Positions 1 through 12,450 of a DNA stretch of 64,000 nucleotides are shown piece by piece. The first letter of the stretch is position 1. Every line of letters begins with the position of its first letter. The position numbers and the translations under genes are program-made. This DNA comes from Ligula intestinalis (lineage: Eukaryota > Platyhelminthes > Cestoda > Diphyllobothriidea > Diphyllobothriidae), in assembly GCA_036362985.1 (NCBI GenBank), contig JAYGXS010000008.1, positions 25,738,381-25,802,380 of the forward strand, read 5' to 3'. The notes under the pieces were generated by a model. That model saw only the letters and a list, made by a program, of their open reading frames with translations, ran no database searches and was not told the DNA's origin.

Positions 1-2
1 AT

Positions 3-1124
3 AGTGGAAACTCAGTGCATGCTGTCTATATTGACTTCAAAAAGGCTTTCGATAGCGTGCCGCACCACCGCCTCCTTTATAAAGTCAGCCGCATAGGAGT
101 AAGGGGTAGGCTCCTTACGTGGATAAAAAGCTTCCTAATCGGTCGCTCGCAAACTGTCCACATCAGCGACAAACAGTCAGCCAAGGTTGAGGTTGAGAGT
201 GGTGTTCCCCAAGGCTCCGTTCTCGGCCCTATTTTGTTTGTTATCTACATCAACGACTGTGTCCGCGAACTGGATTGTGGCATCGCCATGTTTGCCGATG
301 AGATAAAACTTTGGAGCGAAATTCGAACTGTGGCTGACGAAGTGCACTTACAGGAAAATTTTAATAGACTTCAAAAATGGTCGGCGGACTGGCTCTTACC
401 GTTCAATGAGAGCAAGTGCACCACCATTCGAGTTGGTAAATCCGGTTCTTCAAACGGCACGGCTTACCGACTGAATGACATACCATTGAAGGAAGTGAAC
501 GCCCAGAAAGACTTAGGAGTCTGGATCACACCCTCGCTTAAACCATCCCTGCATTGCACAAAGGTAGCCAAGTCCGCGATGTCGATCCTATACCTCGTCA
601 AACGAGCTTTTTCTACCTTCAATGAAGAGTGCTTCACAAAAGTCTTCGGAACCTTCGTACGACCGCACCTAGAATCCGCTAACCAAGCTTGGAGACCCTG
701 GGCCAGGAAAGACATCAACATCCTGGAAACGGTACAACGGCGCGCAACCAAACTTGTTATGGGGCAAGGCTCGCAGCCTTATGAAACACGGCTGTCGAAT
801 CTCAACCTCTTCCCTTTGCGCTACAGGCAGCTTCGGGGGGACCTGATACTAGCATTCCGCGTATTACGTCTTCAAGACTGCTGTCTTATATCAGGGGATT
901 TTTTCGAATTAGCAACGACCACGAATCTGAGGGGTCATCCCCTCAAATTAAAGGTGACAGGGGCCAGGCTGGACGCTCGGAAACACTTCTTTTCAAAAAG
1001 GGTGGTCGGAGCGTGGAATGCGCTTCCTCAGGACGTTGTTATGTCGGAATCGCTAGAGGGTTTTAAGCAAAAACTGGATCGATATAGCAGTGCACGATGG
1101 ATCGGAACTGACAATTTGCAATAA
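3..1124 (+). mobile_element. CR1-like LINE reverse transcriptase, C-terminal fragment
   Basis: The frame is open from the left edge of the window, so the 5' part of the element lies outside. The translation carries reverse transcriptase motif A (YIDFKKAFDSVPH, with the first catalytic Asp), motif B region (GVPQGSVLGPILFVIYIND, about residues 63-81) and motif C read as FADEIKLW, where the usual second Asp of the F/YADD box is Glu. After the palm come the thumb and C-terminal segment (NLFPLRYRQLRGDLI, VVGAWNALPQ) typical of CR1/jockey-group LINEs, ending at a TAA at 1122-1124. The frame is intact over about 370 codons, so the copy is fairly young, but the altered catalytic box suggests it is inactive. 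It is a genomic repeat and not a host gene. Assignment to the CR1 group rather than a close relative is from memory of the family pattern. Confidence 0.85.
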
Positions 1125-2236
1125 CAATAATGCTACTTCCAATTTTCAGTAGTATTAATTTTTATATCCATTCACGTTTGCTATTTATAACGCCCTCCCA
1201 CGCATAGCCTCATGCGAAGGTCTCCGCGGTCTACCTTACTTGGCTATCTGCGTACCGTGATTATCCGCTGGCGATCTTATCAGCCAGACCTGCCGGTCTA
1301 AACAGTCACCCTTGGTTCGACCCAAAGCGGACTCTCGACGATCTGGACGGATGCCTCTGTTTTTCCAGTTCCGTGGCGGACTCTGCAATCAGCAAGGAAG
1401 AATCAGGACGTGGCTTCCACACGGTGATGATCCTGGGAACCTTTGCAATGCCCCCCTAGTGGGAACCCCTTTTTTCTCCTAAATCCCACGCATTACCCCC
1501 ACAAGGGCGACAGTTTTTCTCCTAAAAATCCCTGAGGAGTTTTTTCACTGTCTGCTCCTATTTTCATCCTATGACTCAGGACAACTGGCCTCGCCAACAG
1601 TCTAAGCAACAAATTTTTTGCCACCACTGCACATGTGTACAAATAGGGCACTCAAAGAAATTTTTCCTACATACCCTCAATATACTGATACTGATACTGA
1701 ATACTGATACAGACCTGCAGAGCACTTATCCAGAGCAAGGGTATACACGCCTATTTATCGTTTTAAATTACTTGAAAACAAATTCTTACTTAATTTCACT
1801 TAGTAGTAAAGCTTCACGCTGTCTTGTAATCTGAAGGAGGCAGAAAGGCGATGATACTACTGACGAAGTCACAATAAGTTCACTGAAAAGAAATCACTTA
1901 TCGCTTTCTGTTAGAGTATTTCGCGCCGTATGGGGTTACTTTTAGGCTATGTTCTAAGCTTGTGAATGCAAAAAAGACTGGATGAATTTCCACTAAGATA
2001 TTGCAATAATTATTAATATCCGGTCATTTCTGTTTATAACTTACGCATAAGCGGAAATTAAAGTGTACAAAAAGATTGACTTTTACCTTCGCATTCGCGA
2101 TACTATATGGTGTGTCCCAAATACTCCGTGCGGTAAAACAAACATACGGTCAAAACATTTTTCTTTCTGTATTTTGTGGCAAAAATCTTCATTATTTGGC
2201 AAAAAGTGATTTTTAAAATTGAAATTGTGCCTTGCT
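1125..2236. other. Stretch after the LINE; no gene recognised
   Basis: The first part is presumably the LINE 3' untranslated tail; there is no clear poly(A) or simple tail repeat. Then comes AT-rich sequence with only short frames that resemble no family I know. Confidence 0.5.
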
Positions 2237-2760
2237 TCATATAGCCCTAGGTCCAGCATTCTGTCCTAAGTAAAAGGTAACTATAGGGGTTTTATGGGTG
2301 AAGAATTAGGATAGATAGGGAATATACTTTAATAACTGCTGTATGCATTTTTATTTAACTGTTTTTAGAAATGTTGTTGATTTACATCTGTAGATTTTCT
2401 TGATCCATACAATCATTTAACGCGTCGTGAAAAACCCGATTATCAAAAGGCAGGTTTCTTGAAATACCTGCAAAAATATAAATGGTGGTTGGGAGGTTGT
2501 TTATTCCAATTTACCTGAAATACAACTAATCGTTTTGGAGTTAGATTGGTGTAGTTCGTGGCGCGAAGCACCGCGCCCACCCTCAATGTATATTTGTAAC
2601 AACTTACTGCCAGCGGCCGCGGGAAACAATTCAGCTACATTTTTCCACTTTCCCCTTCCTTCTACAAATTTTCTTCACTGCCTATCTTATTTTCCCATCC
2701 CCAGAATCCTATAACCACCGTTTTTATATGAAAAAAAATGCTGGGACTAGGGGTGTATGA
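2237..2760. mobile_element. 524-bp MITE-like element, copy 1
   Basis: The ends are near-inverted copies of 24 bp: the left end reads TCATATAGCCCTAGGTCCAG and the right end, reverse-complemented, reads TCATACACCCCTAGTCCCAG, both continuing with CATT. The interior is non-coding. The same sequence, with the same ends and nearly the same length, recurs at 17427-17949. Equal length and terminal inverted repeats indicate a non-autonomous DNA transposon family. I see no clear target-site duplication. Confidence 0.7.
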
Positions 2761-5700
2761 GGTACACTACTTAAATTACCTTTGTCAAAATAAATGCTAG
2801 CTGTTCTCTTATTTGACGGAAGAGAATGCCCCACTGTCGAGCAAGTCTGGACATGTTTAGCACAAGGGAAATACTAGAGTAGTTTTAACTTAAAATGCGG
2901 AAACTACAGTGAATAAACTGTCATTCCCAGGCAACTTTTTGATGAATATGGCTTTGACAGAAGATTCGCATCGCCGTAACAAATGCACTCGTAATCGCGA
3001 CTACTGCGATTGGTAGAAATTTAAATCCGATGTGACCTCAACCTTGGGAACTTGCAGTTATCGATTTTTCAACTGACGCGTGGAATGCTGCTCTCGAAGC
3101 AGCTCAAGTGGCTTCTGTTGGTCACTATTCTGTTTGCAAGCCATTTACGTTCAGAGTTTGTGCAAAACAGAAACCTGAAGTAAGATCTCGTTTAGCCTAA
3201 CTTGGCACGTGTCAGCCGCTGTGACCTTGAGCACGTACTCTATGAGGAGGTAATACGGAACGTTACTGTTCACACAGATTGCACAAAATTGGCATTTTTT
3301 ACTTACTGGTGTGAAATCTGTCGTACAAGCACTGGAAAACTTATCTATCAGGCAGTTCGAAGACGTTTCGAAGCCTGCTACGTGAGTTCCAATGACGACG
3401 AGTGCAAACTACGCACAAATTTACCACCCTGCAGTCATGATTTGCATATAGTTGGTACGTCAGTTTTTATTTTTACTAAAAAATCACTACACATTTTTAG
3501 ACGAGTTGTTAAAATCGCACCTTGTAGACACATGCAGTATGGATGTTCATGCCTAGGATTGCTGCAGTTTATTCTGATGCTGAAACCAATGCTTTTTAAT
3601 CTACCAAACTTGTTGCTGTAAAACATTTTTTGTGCATAAACTTATCGAATGTGACCAGTTTTTAAGAAGACTTCCTCTTTTTCGTCTCATTAAGAAGATA
3701 AATTAGCTTGAAAATATTATACTGGAATTTTACGCTGGATGGGGTAAGAAAGGGGTCATGTGCAGCAAAAATCAACAAAAAATCCAGTTGAAGATTTAGC
3801 TTTTAACTTCCGTAACTCGTAGATTTGTCAAATAGAGGTGGGTATAGCCTTTTTTATAGAAAAGGCGGGGGAACTTGTATGTCTTTGGTAATTGAGTTGC
3901 TTATTATAGAAATGAGAATGAAGTTGCTAGGTGCGTTCGTGTCGAAAACAAGGTCACCTCAGCTGGCGATGAGATTTTTATGTTTGTTGGACAGTTGATG
4001 AAACTGCATAGTGCTAAAAGAGCTGTTTGTTCTGAGAGTAACTAGACTATAGAGACAGAGGGAGCCAGAAGGAGAAAGGACGTTCATCGGGAAAGGTTTA
4101 CCTCTTATCTGGCTTTTCAGATAATGGTCTATTCGGGAAGTGAATTCTCTGGCTCTCACTATATGCCACTCTGTTTTTTCGCGTGCGTAGTCTAGTTATC
4201 CAGTTTGAGCCGCTCTGCGTGGCTCGCGTCTCTAGGTGGTAACCGCTCGCCGCACCAACAGCCTGGTAACCATCACTCACGCTCTGCTCGGCGTTGATAC
4301 TGTCAGCATCGGCAGTTATTTGGTCTCCTCACGCGCTGGTCACCTCTCCCACATCCCCTCCGTATCACGCATAGCCTGTCTCATGGATACGCAAGTCGAC
4401 CGGATCACTGGTTGACGACCCCGATTGTTCCACGCCATGATAGCCCTCTGATAAGAATGTCCTTTATACAACATAGGGAGCCGATACATTTATGCGGCGG
4501 TTTAGCGAACAGTCGATCCACACCCAGGCTTCTTTAATCTGCCTTGATGTATGATCGTCACCTCGGCCCACAATTTCGACAGCGTCAACGTTTAAGACGT
4601 GTCCACCTCTGCACCATGGGTTGCTACCTCAGACTCTGGGTCGCACCATCTTACCGCCCGCTAATGTTCATGCATTCGCGTTTGTAGCTGCCAGCCGGTT
4701 TATTCAACGTACTTGCATATCACACAACTGCACTCAAGTCGGCAGACAACGCCTGATTTTTCTTGCTAAGGGATAGGGTCTTTCTGTCGCAATACTTGTT
4801 GTCAGATTGTGGTAACACGAATGGCGCGAGGGATATAGCTATGGTGTCCGAGATGCCTTTCATGTACAGGATGCTCCGCTTAGAATTCGATGGGAAACGT
4901 TCCTCAATCCACGCAATACGCGTTTAGTTCTGCAGGCGGCATCCAAAATGTCAGAAAGAATGGCTGCATTCACTGAAACCAAGGGGATAAATTAACAAAA
5001 TACTAAACACTATAGAGGTTTGCAAAAAATATCTGTCTACTGTGGAAACAGATATAATCTCCGCTTCTGGACATCCGTTTCTTTATACGTGAGGTTACAT
5101 GTTTGGACTGGTGGTACAGAGTCTTTATCTGTCGATGGAAGACGCGACATATGTTGGAAGCTTGGGAGCATAGTACGGAAAGACTTGGTAGCCATTCCTT
5201 TTTAGTACAATTAATGGGCCATCTCACCAAGAATGCGATCAGAAAATTACTTAGCCGATGTAAACTGTCACTGTATCATAATGTCAGCTTAAAATAATAC
5301 AAAACAACAGTAGGTGAACAGAACACTCGGAACAAGGCTAGAAGAGGATAAGGGTTACAGTGCAGACATCTACAAATGAGCAGATTGGGGCTTGCGATAA
5401 ATGTGTGATAGGAATGGACACAACAGCATTTTAGTGAAATGGGTTTCGATATGAAGGGTAAATGCAAGATAGGATGTCAGAATACCGACAAGACACCCGC
5501 AAGGGGATACCTTATTGGACAGGATGTATAAGGACTCAGGACTGGAAGAGTTTTGCAATCAGAAAACGCACTGGACTGACTTCTGGCTATCTGGTAGAGG
5601 AGCATTGGCTAACAACCATGCCGAGGCGTGGTTCAAGCCATCTTTTCGGAGCTGGAGATGGGTCCGGTTTTGACAGGATTTGAAAAAGGAGGATTTATTG

Positions 5701-6554
5701 ACCTCACATAACTTCACGAACTCTTATTCAACTGCAAATGGCCCTTGACGATTAATAAGATAATTAACTGTCTAATTGAGTGTAAACCTAGTAGGGTGAA
5801 ACTTGATAGTTAAAGAGATTAGAATCTAAGTGCAGAGATGTGCTCCGATCTGTTCCAGGAAACACCAACCCTGGCTGTTTCGTCAAGCGAGGCTCTTGAC
5901 AATTCAAGTTTTTCTCAAGGACAAAAGAATTATGTTGCTTGCTGAGTTTAAGTGACCAATTTATTACCGGCAAATGTTAAAACTGCAGGATACGCCTATT
6001 TATAGTTTACCAGCTGCCGTCCGCTGCAGTTACCCGACTCCAGTATAGCCACAGAAACTGCCGCTATTAACCTCACATGTGGGTGCATGGTGAGGAGATA
6101 GCGGAGAGGGAGGTAGTTGTCACAGTTCATGTTCATGAAAGCCTGTGGGACGTGGTTAAAGTGAGGATGGTGGGGACAGAGGACAGGGTAGCAGTCAGTC
6201 CTAAGAGGGATCAGGCGGCGTGAGCGGGAACGGGTATATCGATCATTACTATGGCAATGCGAGATCGATCACATGATCCAGCTGCTTACAGAGTTCTGAT
6301 TTTCTTCTCCATATTGCAGCAGCCTCGACAAATCGTAGGAGACGCCCGGTCGTCGCCCGAAGTACGAAATTCTATGCAGTCTTTTGGTCGACCATTTGGC
6401 TAGTGTCCACTAGGCTCTCCTTGATTGAACTCTAGGCCATTTTATTTTCCGCCCTGAGCAACCACTTCAGCATATGTTCAGCTGACCGCATTGCTAATTG
6501 CCTTTGGGTAGGCTCGATGTATTTGCATCCACAACTTCATGTAAACTCGTAAAC
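2761..6554. other. 3.8 kb with no recognised gene or repeat
   Basis: Frames here are short (the longest about 139 codons at 3202-3621) and show no domain pattern, no splice-flanked conserved block and no repeat shared with the rest of the window. I see nothing I can name. Confidence 0.5.
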
Positions 6555-6610
6555 AGAGTTAGATGTTGAGGAGAAGAAGAAGACTCGATCGCTGGGACAA
6601 TATGTTAAGT

Positions 6611-6653
6611 CGCCTGATGTTTCGACATTTGTTGCGGATTCATCATCAGAGAC
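6611..6653 (-). ncRNA. Degenerate hammerhead ribozyme motif at a PLE end
   Basis: On the minus strand the core CTGATGA is followed by a decayed stem II (GAATCC with a GCAAC loop), then GAAACATC in place of GAAACGTC. The bases before the core (TGTCT) can pair with those after it (AGGCG) as a short stem I. Motif order matches the type I hammerhead known in PLEs. The ATC cleavage triplet and weak stem II suggest poor or no activity. Confidence 0.5.
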
Positions 6654-6928
6654 ATGAGTAGCAGAGACAAGTAAAGTGTTACGGAGGCGGGAGCCCCCGT
6701 GCACTCACGGCAGTCGGCGAAAAGGGCCGCCCGGAATACATCACGCCATCATGTCAGACGCCCACGCCTACGCATATGCCGTGAGCCAAGAAAGTCAGAC
6801 GACCACCCACATAGCAGACGCAGTGGGCGTAGTCAAGATTATTCCAGAATATCTGGGAGCAGGCCAAACGCTAGGAATATTCTGGAAAGACCGGAGCCGT
6901 ATAAATATGCCGGAGTTGACAGACTAAA

Positions 6929-6987
6929 GGACGACTCTGACGGACCGGCAGACACGGACGACACGGACGACTCTGACGGACCGGCAG
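6929..6987. repeat. Two-copy 36-bp tandem repeat
   Basis: The unit beginning GGACGACTCTGACGGACCGG occurs at 6929 and again at 6965, separated by a shorter partial copy (GGACGACAC). It lies inside the PLE remnant. Confidence 0.8.
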
Positions 6988-7106
6988 TACACACAGGACC
7001 GGACAGTCACGCAAGCCCCCCTGTCTTTGTGTGCGGTGGAATAAAGCCATTGCCTTTCAGGACCGCCCTTGCCTTCTTCTACCTATTAGTTGGGTTCGAC
7101 TGGTCC

Positions 7107-7346
7107 TTATGGACTGTCCATAGCTACGCCATCGATTTGTCGATTAAATTGTCCGATGAACACGAAGTGTACGTTCTTCGTGCATATCTTTAGTAGTTCC
7201 CGTAGTTGGCCTGGTTTCAGGCATATATTAGCCGCATGCCCACAATTTATGTCAATATTTTCATCCTGTGGCACGTCTGTGAATTTTGCCTTGTTTAAAT
7301 TACTTCCGGGATAACAATGTTTAAATTTTGAGCGGATGACGAACAA
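7107..7346 (-). pseudogene. PLE reverse transcriptase fragment
   Basis: The translation contains IGQFNRQIDGVAMDSP, the PLE palm block whose better copy in this window (61.5 kb) reads NGQFNRQIDGVAMGSP. Upstream residues (CLKPGQLRELLKICTKNVHF) also align with that copy. The frame ends right after this block, so the catalytic YVDD box is absent. The role of an intact protein would be target-primed reverse transcription; this piece cannot do it. Confidence 0.8.
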
Positions 7347-7428
7347 TCAAATCGTCAGCGTACTTTACATAAAAACCTTCATCTTGTATGAATTGGAAAA
7401 TCGGCGTCCCAAGAAGTATAATTATGGC

Positions 7429-7583
7429 GAGAAAGCACTTTGGGAAAGATGGTTTTATTCAGTGAATTTTCGAAGCTGGAGCCCCACTTCGTCTTCAGAC
7501 GTAAAGAAGACGTCTGAAGACGAAGCGGGTCTCCAGCTTCGAAAATCCACTAAATAAAACCATCTTTCCCAAAGTGCTTTCTC
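7429..7583. repeat. 155-bp near-perfect palindrome (two facing PLE termini)
   Basis: Left arm 7429-7501 and right arm 7511-7583 are reverse complements with few mismatches, separated by about 9 bases. Each arm contains a CTGAAGA core, a GAAGC...GCTTC stem and GAAAA, followed by a segment (AAATAAAACCATCTTTCCCA) like that after the hammerhead motifs at 33.7 and 35.1 kb. The palindrome therefore looks like two ribozyme-bearing PLE ends joined head to head. Confidence 0.75.
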
Positions 7584-9111
7584 TACATAACATTCATCTA
7601 GTGATCGTAGGTCGTCAAAGTGGAGGAAAATGAGATGAAGAGGTAAGAACTCAGCAGGTGATGGCAAGGACCGTTTGCCACGCTGGACAAGTTTGCTGAC
7701 ACGCTGTTGTGAATAGACATTTAAATTTTGAATATACTTTGTCGCACAGGTGCAGGTCAAACCGCAGTCAGTTTTTTGGGGCAGCCATCAAAATATGCAA
7801 CCATCGGATTACAACTTCTTCTGCCCATAGCCAACAAATATGTAAGAGTGATTTGACTGTCAGACGAGCGAGCAGCCGCCAGCCACAGCGCTGCACCTGA
7901 AGTGAGGTGACCGCAGGAATCACCACGGCATCTGGAGCGTCCTCTGTGTGGGTCAGCCCTGAGAGGCGATTGGTCAGATGGACAGGCGTTGGCGGCATGT
8001 GCATGTGTACTCGGTGGTGGGGGTGATGAGACTTGACACATGTTTGCCTGCCCTGTCTATTGCTATCGGGTATATTTATCGAACAGCAGGTTTTCCAAAA
8101 TCAGAAGTCAGGGAAGACCGATAAGTCTGAATAGCATTTACTGTGAGAACGAGTTTAACAAGGGCTGTACAGAAAGATGTCGCTCGCAGTCTCTTCAAGC
8201 AGGTTGTTGTGTGTGCCTGTAAGTGCGGGATTACAAGAGCCCCAGAAGCTGTCCTCTGTTGCCTGCAGTCAACCAGGGAAAGGTACACACTGGCTAACCG
8301 TGAGCTCCCGCGAGGGTAGGGCCAAAACTGACGTGGTTGCTATCCGACTCTGAGATGGACAGTTTGGGTAGCTTTCACAGCGGATTGAACAAGAGCGTGC
8401 GGGGTAGGATTGGCAGGCAAGGCGCGAAAGCCTTGTGTAGTCCGATAAGAAGACGCCATCCCTGGAACAAGAACATTATTCGCCTGACGGTTTGTGCACT
8501 CAACACGATAACCCACATGCATGGATACATTTTTAAACTTTCTACTTTCCACTCTATTCCAAATTAGTGTCAGGAACATATTTCAATGACGCATTCTTCC
8601 GACTCAGCCCTCACTGTAATGCCTTTTGTCGTAACTCTCCGCTCCTCATCACAACGTGCCGGCTCAATGGCACATGTTGTCAAGGTTACGCTAGCACATC
8701 CTCCGGCCTCCAACACAATGAGCGCCCTTCAACTTGTAGGTGCATTTGATCCTCTCGGTCTGTTCATCCTTCGTCTCACAATCGGTACATTCACTTCGTT
8801 CTGCGTATGAAAGAGAGCTGTGGCAGGCAACTAACATTGATTTTTGTTCAGCGTCCACAGCCTCAAGTTCAGGCATCTTCATAGGGAGCGCTGTCTAAGT
8901 TGCTAACATGCAGACCTCTCTGCCCACATATACCCTCCTCCAAGTAGTGGCGGTTGCCCAGCAGCAGGGCCACTACACACGAAACCCCTCGGACAATGCA
9001 ATAAACCAATCGTACAGCACTTAAACTCACCCTACGACCCCATAATAACAGCCGCCATCTTTCTCACACTCAAACTCGCTTAGGCCTGCTTTGACGCAGT
9101 CTACATCAGCC
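7584..9111. other. No recognised gene; one short dispersed repeat
   Basis: Only short frames without domain patterns. A segment near 8060-8125 is the reverse complement of 49180-49245 (shared TGACTTCTGA and adjoining bases), marking a dispersed repeat. The rest is unrecognised. Confidence 0.45.
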
Positions 9112-9115
9112 CTGG

Positions 9116-9693
9116 CTCTGCCAGTGGTCACTGTAGCTTGACACAACAACTCAAGTTTCTGTACACTTAAAATCCCTCGCACAGGTGCCTTATGCCTCTG
9201 AACTGTCGCAAGTGTTCGCGTCGACCACAGAAGGCTTCTTCAAATCAAGGCAGGCAATACAGAGTTTATGGGGCAACTTCTTCACTATAAGAAGAAGGAA
9301 TTGTACAAGCTGAATCGGGAGCCAGTTGCTTGCTGCGTCCGTTCACCAGGCCTCAGTGATGAAGTGTGTTTCCGCCAGCGCTGACAACAAATCCGGCGCA
9401 TATTAGTAATCAGCGGTACGCAAAATCGATTAACTGATTGAGTGAGTTGACTGCCAATTTACGCTTCGTAGATCAGTCCGCACAAGCGGCGTGGCAAGTC
9501 CAGTGTGGACCAGTAATCAACGATGCGCCAGAAATCGATTCACTAGCCACGTTGATAGGGCAGGCAGATGAGTGATCATGGCAGCGCTGGCGGGGTAGGC
9601 TCCTGTCAGTGGTCACTGCAGCTCGACACAACAACTCAGGTTTCTGTACACATAAAATCCCTCGCTCTGGTGCCTTATGCCTCTGAACTACAG
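9116..9693. repeat. 93-bp direct repeat flanking an insertion
   Basis: A block starting near CAGTGGTCACTG and running through GCCTTATGCCTCTGAACT occurs at 9116-9208 and again at 9601-9693, 485 bp apart. Between the copies lies the repeat 9241-9602 that recurs inverted at 13.0 kb. The arrangement suggests a duplicated flank around an inserted or rearranged segment. Confidence 0.75.
9241..9602 (+). repeat. Dispersed 360-bp repeat, copy 1 (arm of inverted pair)
   Basis: This block matches the reverse complement of 13038-13407 over its whole length, including GCTTGCTGCGTCCGTTCACC and GATGAGTGATCATGGCAGC-type segments. It contains two internal echoes of a short unit around ATCAGCG/AATCGATT. It is non-coding and the family is not one I know. 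Confidence 0.75.
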
Positions 9694-10030
9694 CTCGGGA
9701 TTTGGCCTGATGGCTGTAGTGATCTGAGCACTGTTGCTTTATAGGCACTGCGAGGGCATTACTTAAAATGCCTCGACATCTACACAAGGCTTATCGTGAC
9801 TACCTCAACGCGAAGTGCACTTGTGAACGCCTGTCGTGACTAGCTCATGTCGAAGTGCACTTTCGGAAGGATTGCTGCTTCCAGTCTCTGTAACAACCAT
9901 TCATAAGCCGACACACACAGGACCTCATGTGAGAATTTCCGAGCAGACCTCACTTCAGACTTCTTCCGCTGGCTTACGGTTGTGCGGTCGTCTGTTAGTC
10001 GCTTTCCTACTGCCTGGTCTCCCATTTATT

Positions 10031-10160
10031 CTGTACACAATATACTCGTCCTAACAATCCGGCATTCTCAAGACTTCTCTTCCTTCTCCCAAGGAACCTG
10101 ACGTGGAAGATCACAGCCATTAGGGTTAAACTTTCTTAGCCTTAATACTACGCGAAAATT
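10031..10160 (+). repeat. Possible LTR end plus leader, copy 1
   Basis: This segment (CTGTACACAATATACTCGTC, later TTAGGGTTAAACTTTCTTAG) is similar to 11398-11528 in the same orientation, 1.37 kb further on. The pair could be ends of a decayed LTR element, since TATA- and AATAAA-like boxes occur nearby, but no coding remnant lies between them. Confidence 0.4.
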
Positions 10161-11397
10161 TGTGATTTCCCGACGTGTCCCTTCGAAACCAATGACCCAC
10201 GACATGAGGTGAACTTTCGGTCATCACCGAGCCTCCCTCGCCTTCAGTTGAATTTTTCCTGTTATGTGCCCAGGACTAGTAGGTGGAAGAAGGCAAAGCT
10301 GGTTCTGATCGTGAGAGTCTTTATTCAGGCTAACACAGAGATAGCAGAAGGTTGAATCGGTGCGTCCAGTACAGCCCTTTATAAGGCGCTGCTCCATCTA
10401 GACTGTTCCCGGCCTATCGGACAAGCGGGGTGGTTGTGGCGTGGTTCCCACGCCGCGACACGCTCTGGAACATCGCAGTGCACGCGGGGGCGGGCGTCAC
10501 GTTTGCTCACGCCGCGCGCGGCCGGTCTGCCGGCATGGCTTATCTGGGATGCACTGCCAACTCTGGGCCCTGAGTGCGTCACCGTTTGCGTCTCCATAAC
10601 ATTTCCTGTGTCATCTTATTGAGCCGCAAAATAAAGAATTTCATTGCTGACATCCTGTCATGAAGCGTTAAGAAGATTTCCATCCGTTCACAAACCCTCG
10701 ACCCCAGGCAATGGTCCCTTCCCCATCCCGTGGAGCAGTTCTCGCTATGAGTGTCAGCACCTAGGCATCCTTTCAAAACTCTGATCCCACTTCTACGGCC
10801 CACGTTATTTCTCCTCCCTCACACGTTATCGAGATGACGAATCTCCTACCGGCATGCTGATGCGCGCGTAGTCGAGAACTCAGTGGCTCACGTAGTCGGG
10901 ATGACCATTCCTCCTACCAACGGGCACTGACACAACTCACGCATGCCAGTCACAGCCGCTCACCCAAGCCAGCCATACGAACACCAGCTGTTCAATTTTT
11001 ATCATTGGTACGTACCTGTTTCCCTATTCCTAACTATTTTCTTCCGTTTGACTGTTTTATGACCCGAACTCAGGTCTCGGAAGGGGCACTTGTATTAGTC
11101 GCTGCTGCCCGACGCTCTCCTAAATCGTGACGTCACAGACGAGGTCACTCAGAGCATGGGATCTCACGTGAAGGCAGTTTACGGCGTGTCTCGGGTCAGA
11201 CGCAAACTGACGCGCGAGCGAACGCACGCACCGTATCTCCCCTATTCGGGCCTCAACCCATAGTGGCGTGACCTTAATCCGTCTGGACAGACCTCAAGGC
11301 CGTGGCTACCTCTAGACAGCGCTTTGGGCCTAGCCCGCCTCGCAGCTGCACGTGCGCTGCGATAGTAAAGTCTCTTGCAAATTATTCTCTTTGCCAT
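10161..11397. other. GC-rich segment, no gene recognised
   Basis: It includes a strongly GC-rich patch at 10400-10580 and, on the minus strand, an AATAAA-type box near 10320 and TATAAAG near 10380. An LTR is possible but unproven. Overlapping frames here look like composition artefacts. Confidence 0.35.
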
Positions 11398-11528
11398 CTG
11401 TACAGAACACACTCTTTCTATTAATCTGACCTTCCCAACACTTCTCCCTCTTCTCCTAAGCTACCGGGTCTGGATGATCGCAACCATTTGGGTTAAACTC
11501 TATTAGCCTTAACACAACGCGAAAGACC
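11398..11528 (+). repeat. Possible LTR end plus leader, copy 2
   Basis: Second copy of the repeat at 10031-10160, in the same orientation. It shares CTGTACA, CTTCTCCCTCTTCTCC-like and GGGTTAAACTCTATTAGCC blocks with the first. Confidence 0.4.
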
Positions 11529-12450
11529 TTCTGGAGGCTAAAGGTTGCTTGCTGAAACTTTTGGTTTGCACAGCAGAAGAAGAAGAAAGCGGGAAGCGGG
11601 GCTGCCCTCCTAAGAAGAGACACATTGACGCTCGAAAGTGTATTTATATAGACAGCGACAAAGACGTCGGCTACTAAAAGAACATCTGCAGGGTAACGAA
11701 GAAGTTCACCTCTGGTATACGTGTACATTTACAGCCACACGTACATATAGATATATGCATATCATGATCACAAAAAGGAACAGAAAAAAATAGACGATTT
11801 CATGCAAATATGCGAGGAAAAGAAAACATGTCAACGAGATAGAGAGAGAGACAAACGGTGACTGCGCAAATAGTTGCTGTGTTGATTAAGGTGTGTGCAC
11901 GTATTTATCTAAGACAGGTACCCTTGGTAACCGGCTGACGCCGTAAGCACACGATAGCTAGCATCAAAAGTCGAGCGATAGAGAGAGCGAAAAAAGTAGA
12001 ACAAAGCTCATGCGAAAAGCGAGAAAAACCTAGTAGTTCAGTGTCATTTTCTGGGCGGGGGTCTGGGGACAGAGCTCAGGCAGAGAACAAACGTAGCATA
12101 GTAGTGCATGAAGGGCGCGACGGAAAGCCTTGGGAAACGGGAGTTGGGACGTGTGGGGAGAAGGGCAGGGTGCGTGAGAATTACTGGCAAATCATCACTG
12201 CCGGTGGGATAGAGCTGAGTGTACTCACTGCCGATAGCTCTCCCGAACACTACTGTGCTCTTCCCGCCCCTGGCGAGCTCACTACATCCCCCTCTCTGTT
12301 GTGAACCCAAGAACGGCGCAGCGGTGAAAGGCATTCGGGGATAGGCATAGTGGGATTGACAACCGCGGAGGACTTCGAGGGGGCGACAGGGGGCGGGAGA
12401 TGGGGAGCATAGAGGGGGGGGGGGGGGGGCGGCAATCATATCAGCTCAAT
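11529..12450. other. Region downstream of the WD40 stop codon
   Basis: On the minus strand this is downstream of the WD40 stop, so it should hold the 3' untranslated region; I see no clean AATAAA signal. It contains a 16-base G run at 12414-12429. Frames on both strands are short and purine-biased. Confidence 0.4.

Larger units (their letters stand above)
6555..7583 (-). mobile_element. Penelope-like element remnant with ribozyme end
   Basis: On the minus strand the parts come in PLE order: a long palindrome at the 5' side (7583-7429), a reverse transcriptase fragment (7346-7107), a filler segment holding a 36-bp tandem repeat, and a hammerhead-like motif (6653-6611) at the 3' side followed by a purine-rich GAAGAAGAAG-type tail near 6570. 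The reverse transcriptase is broken off after its first conserved block, so most of the coding region is missing. Confidence 0.6.
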
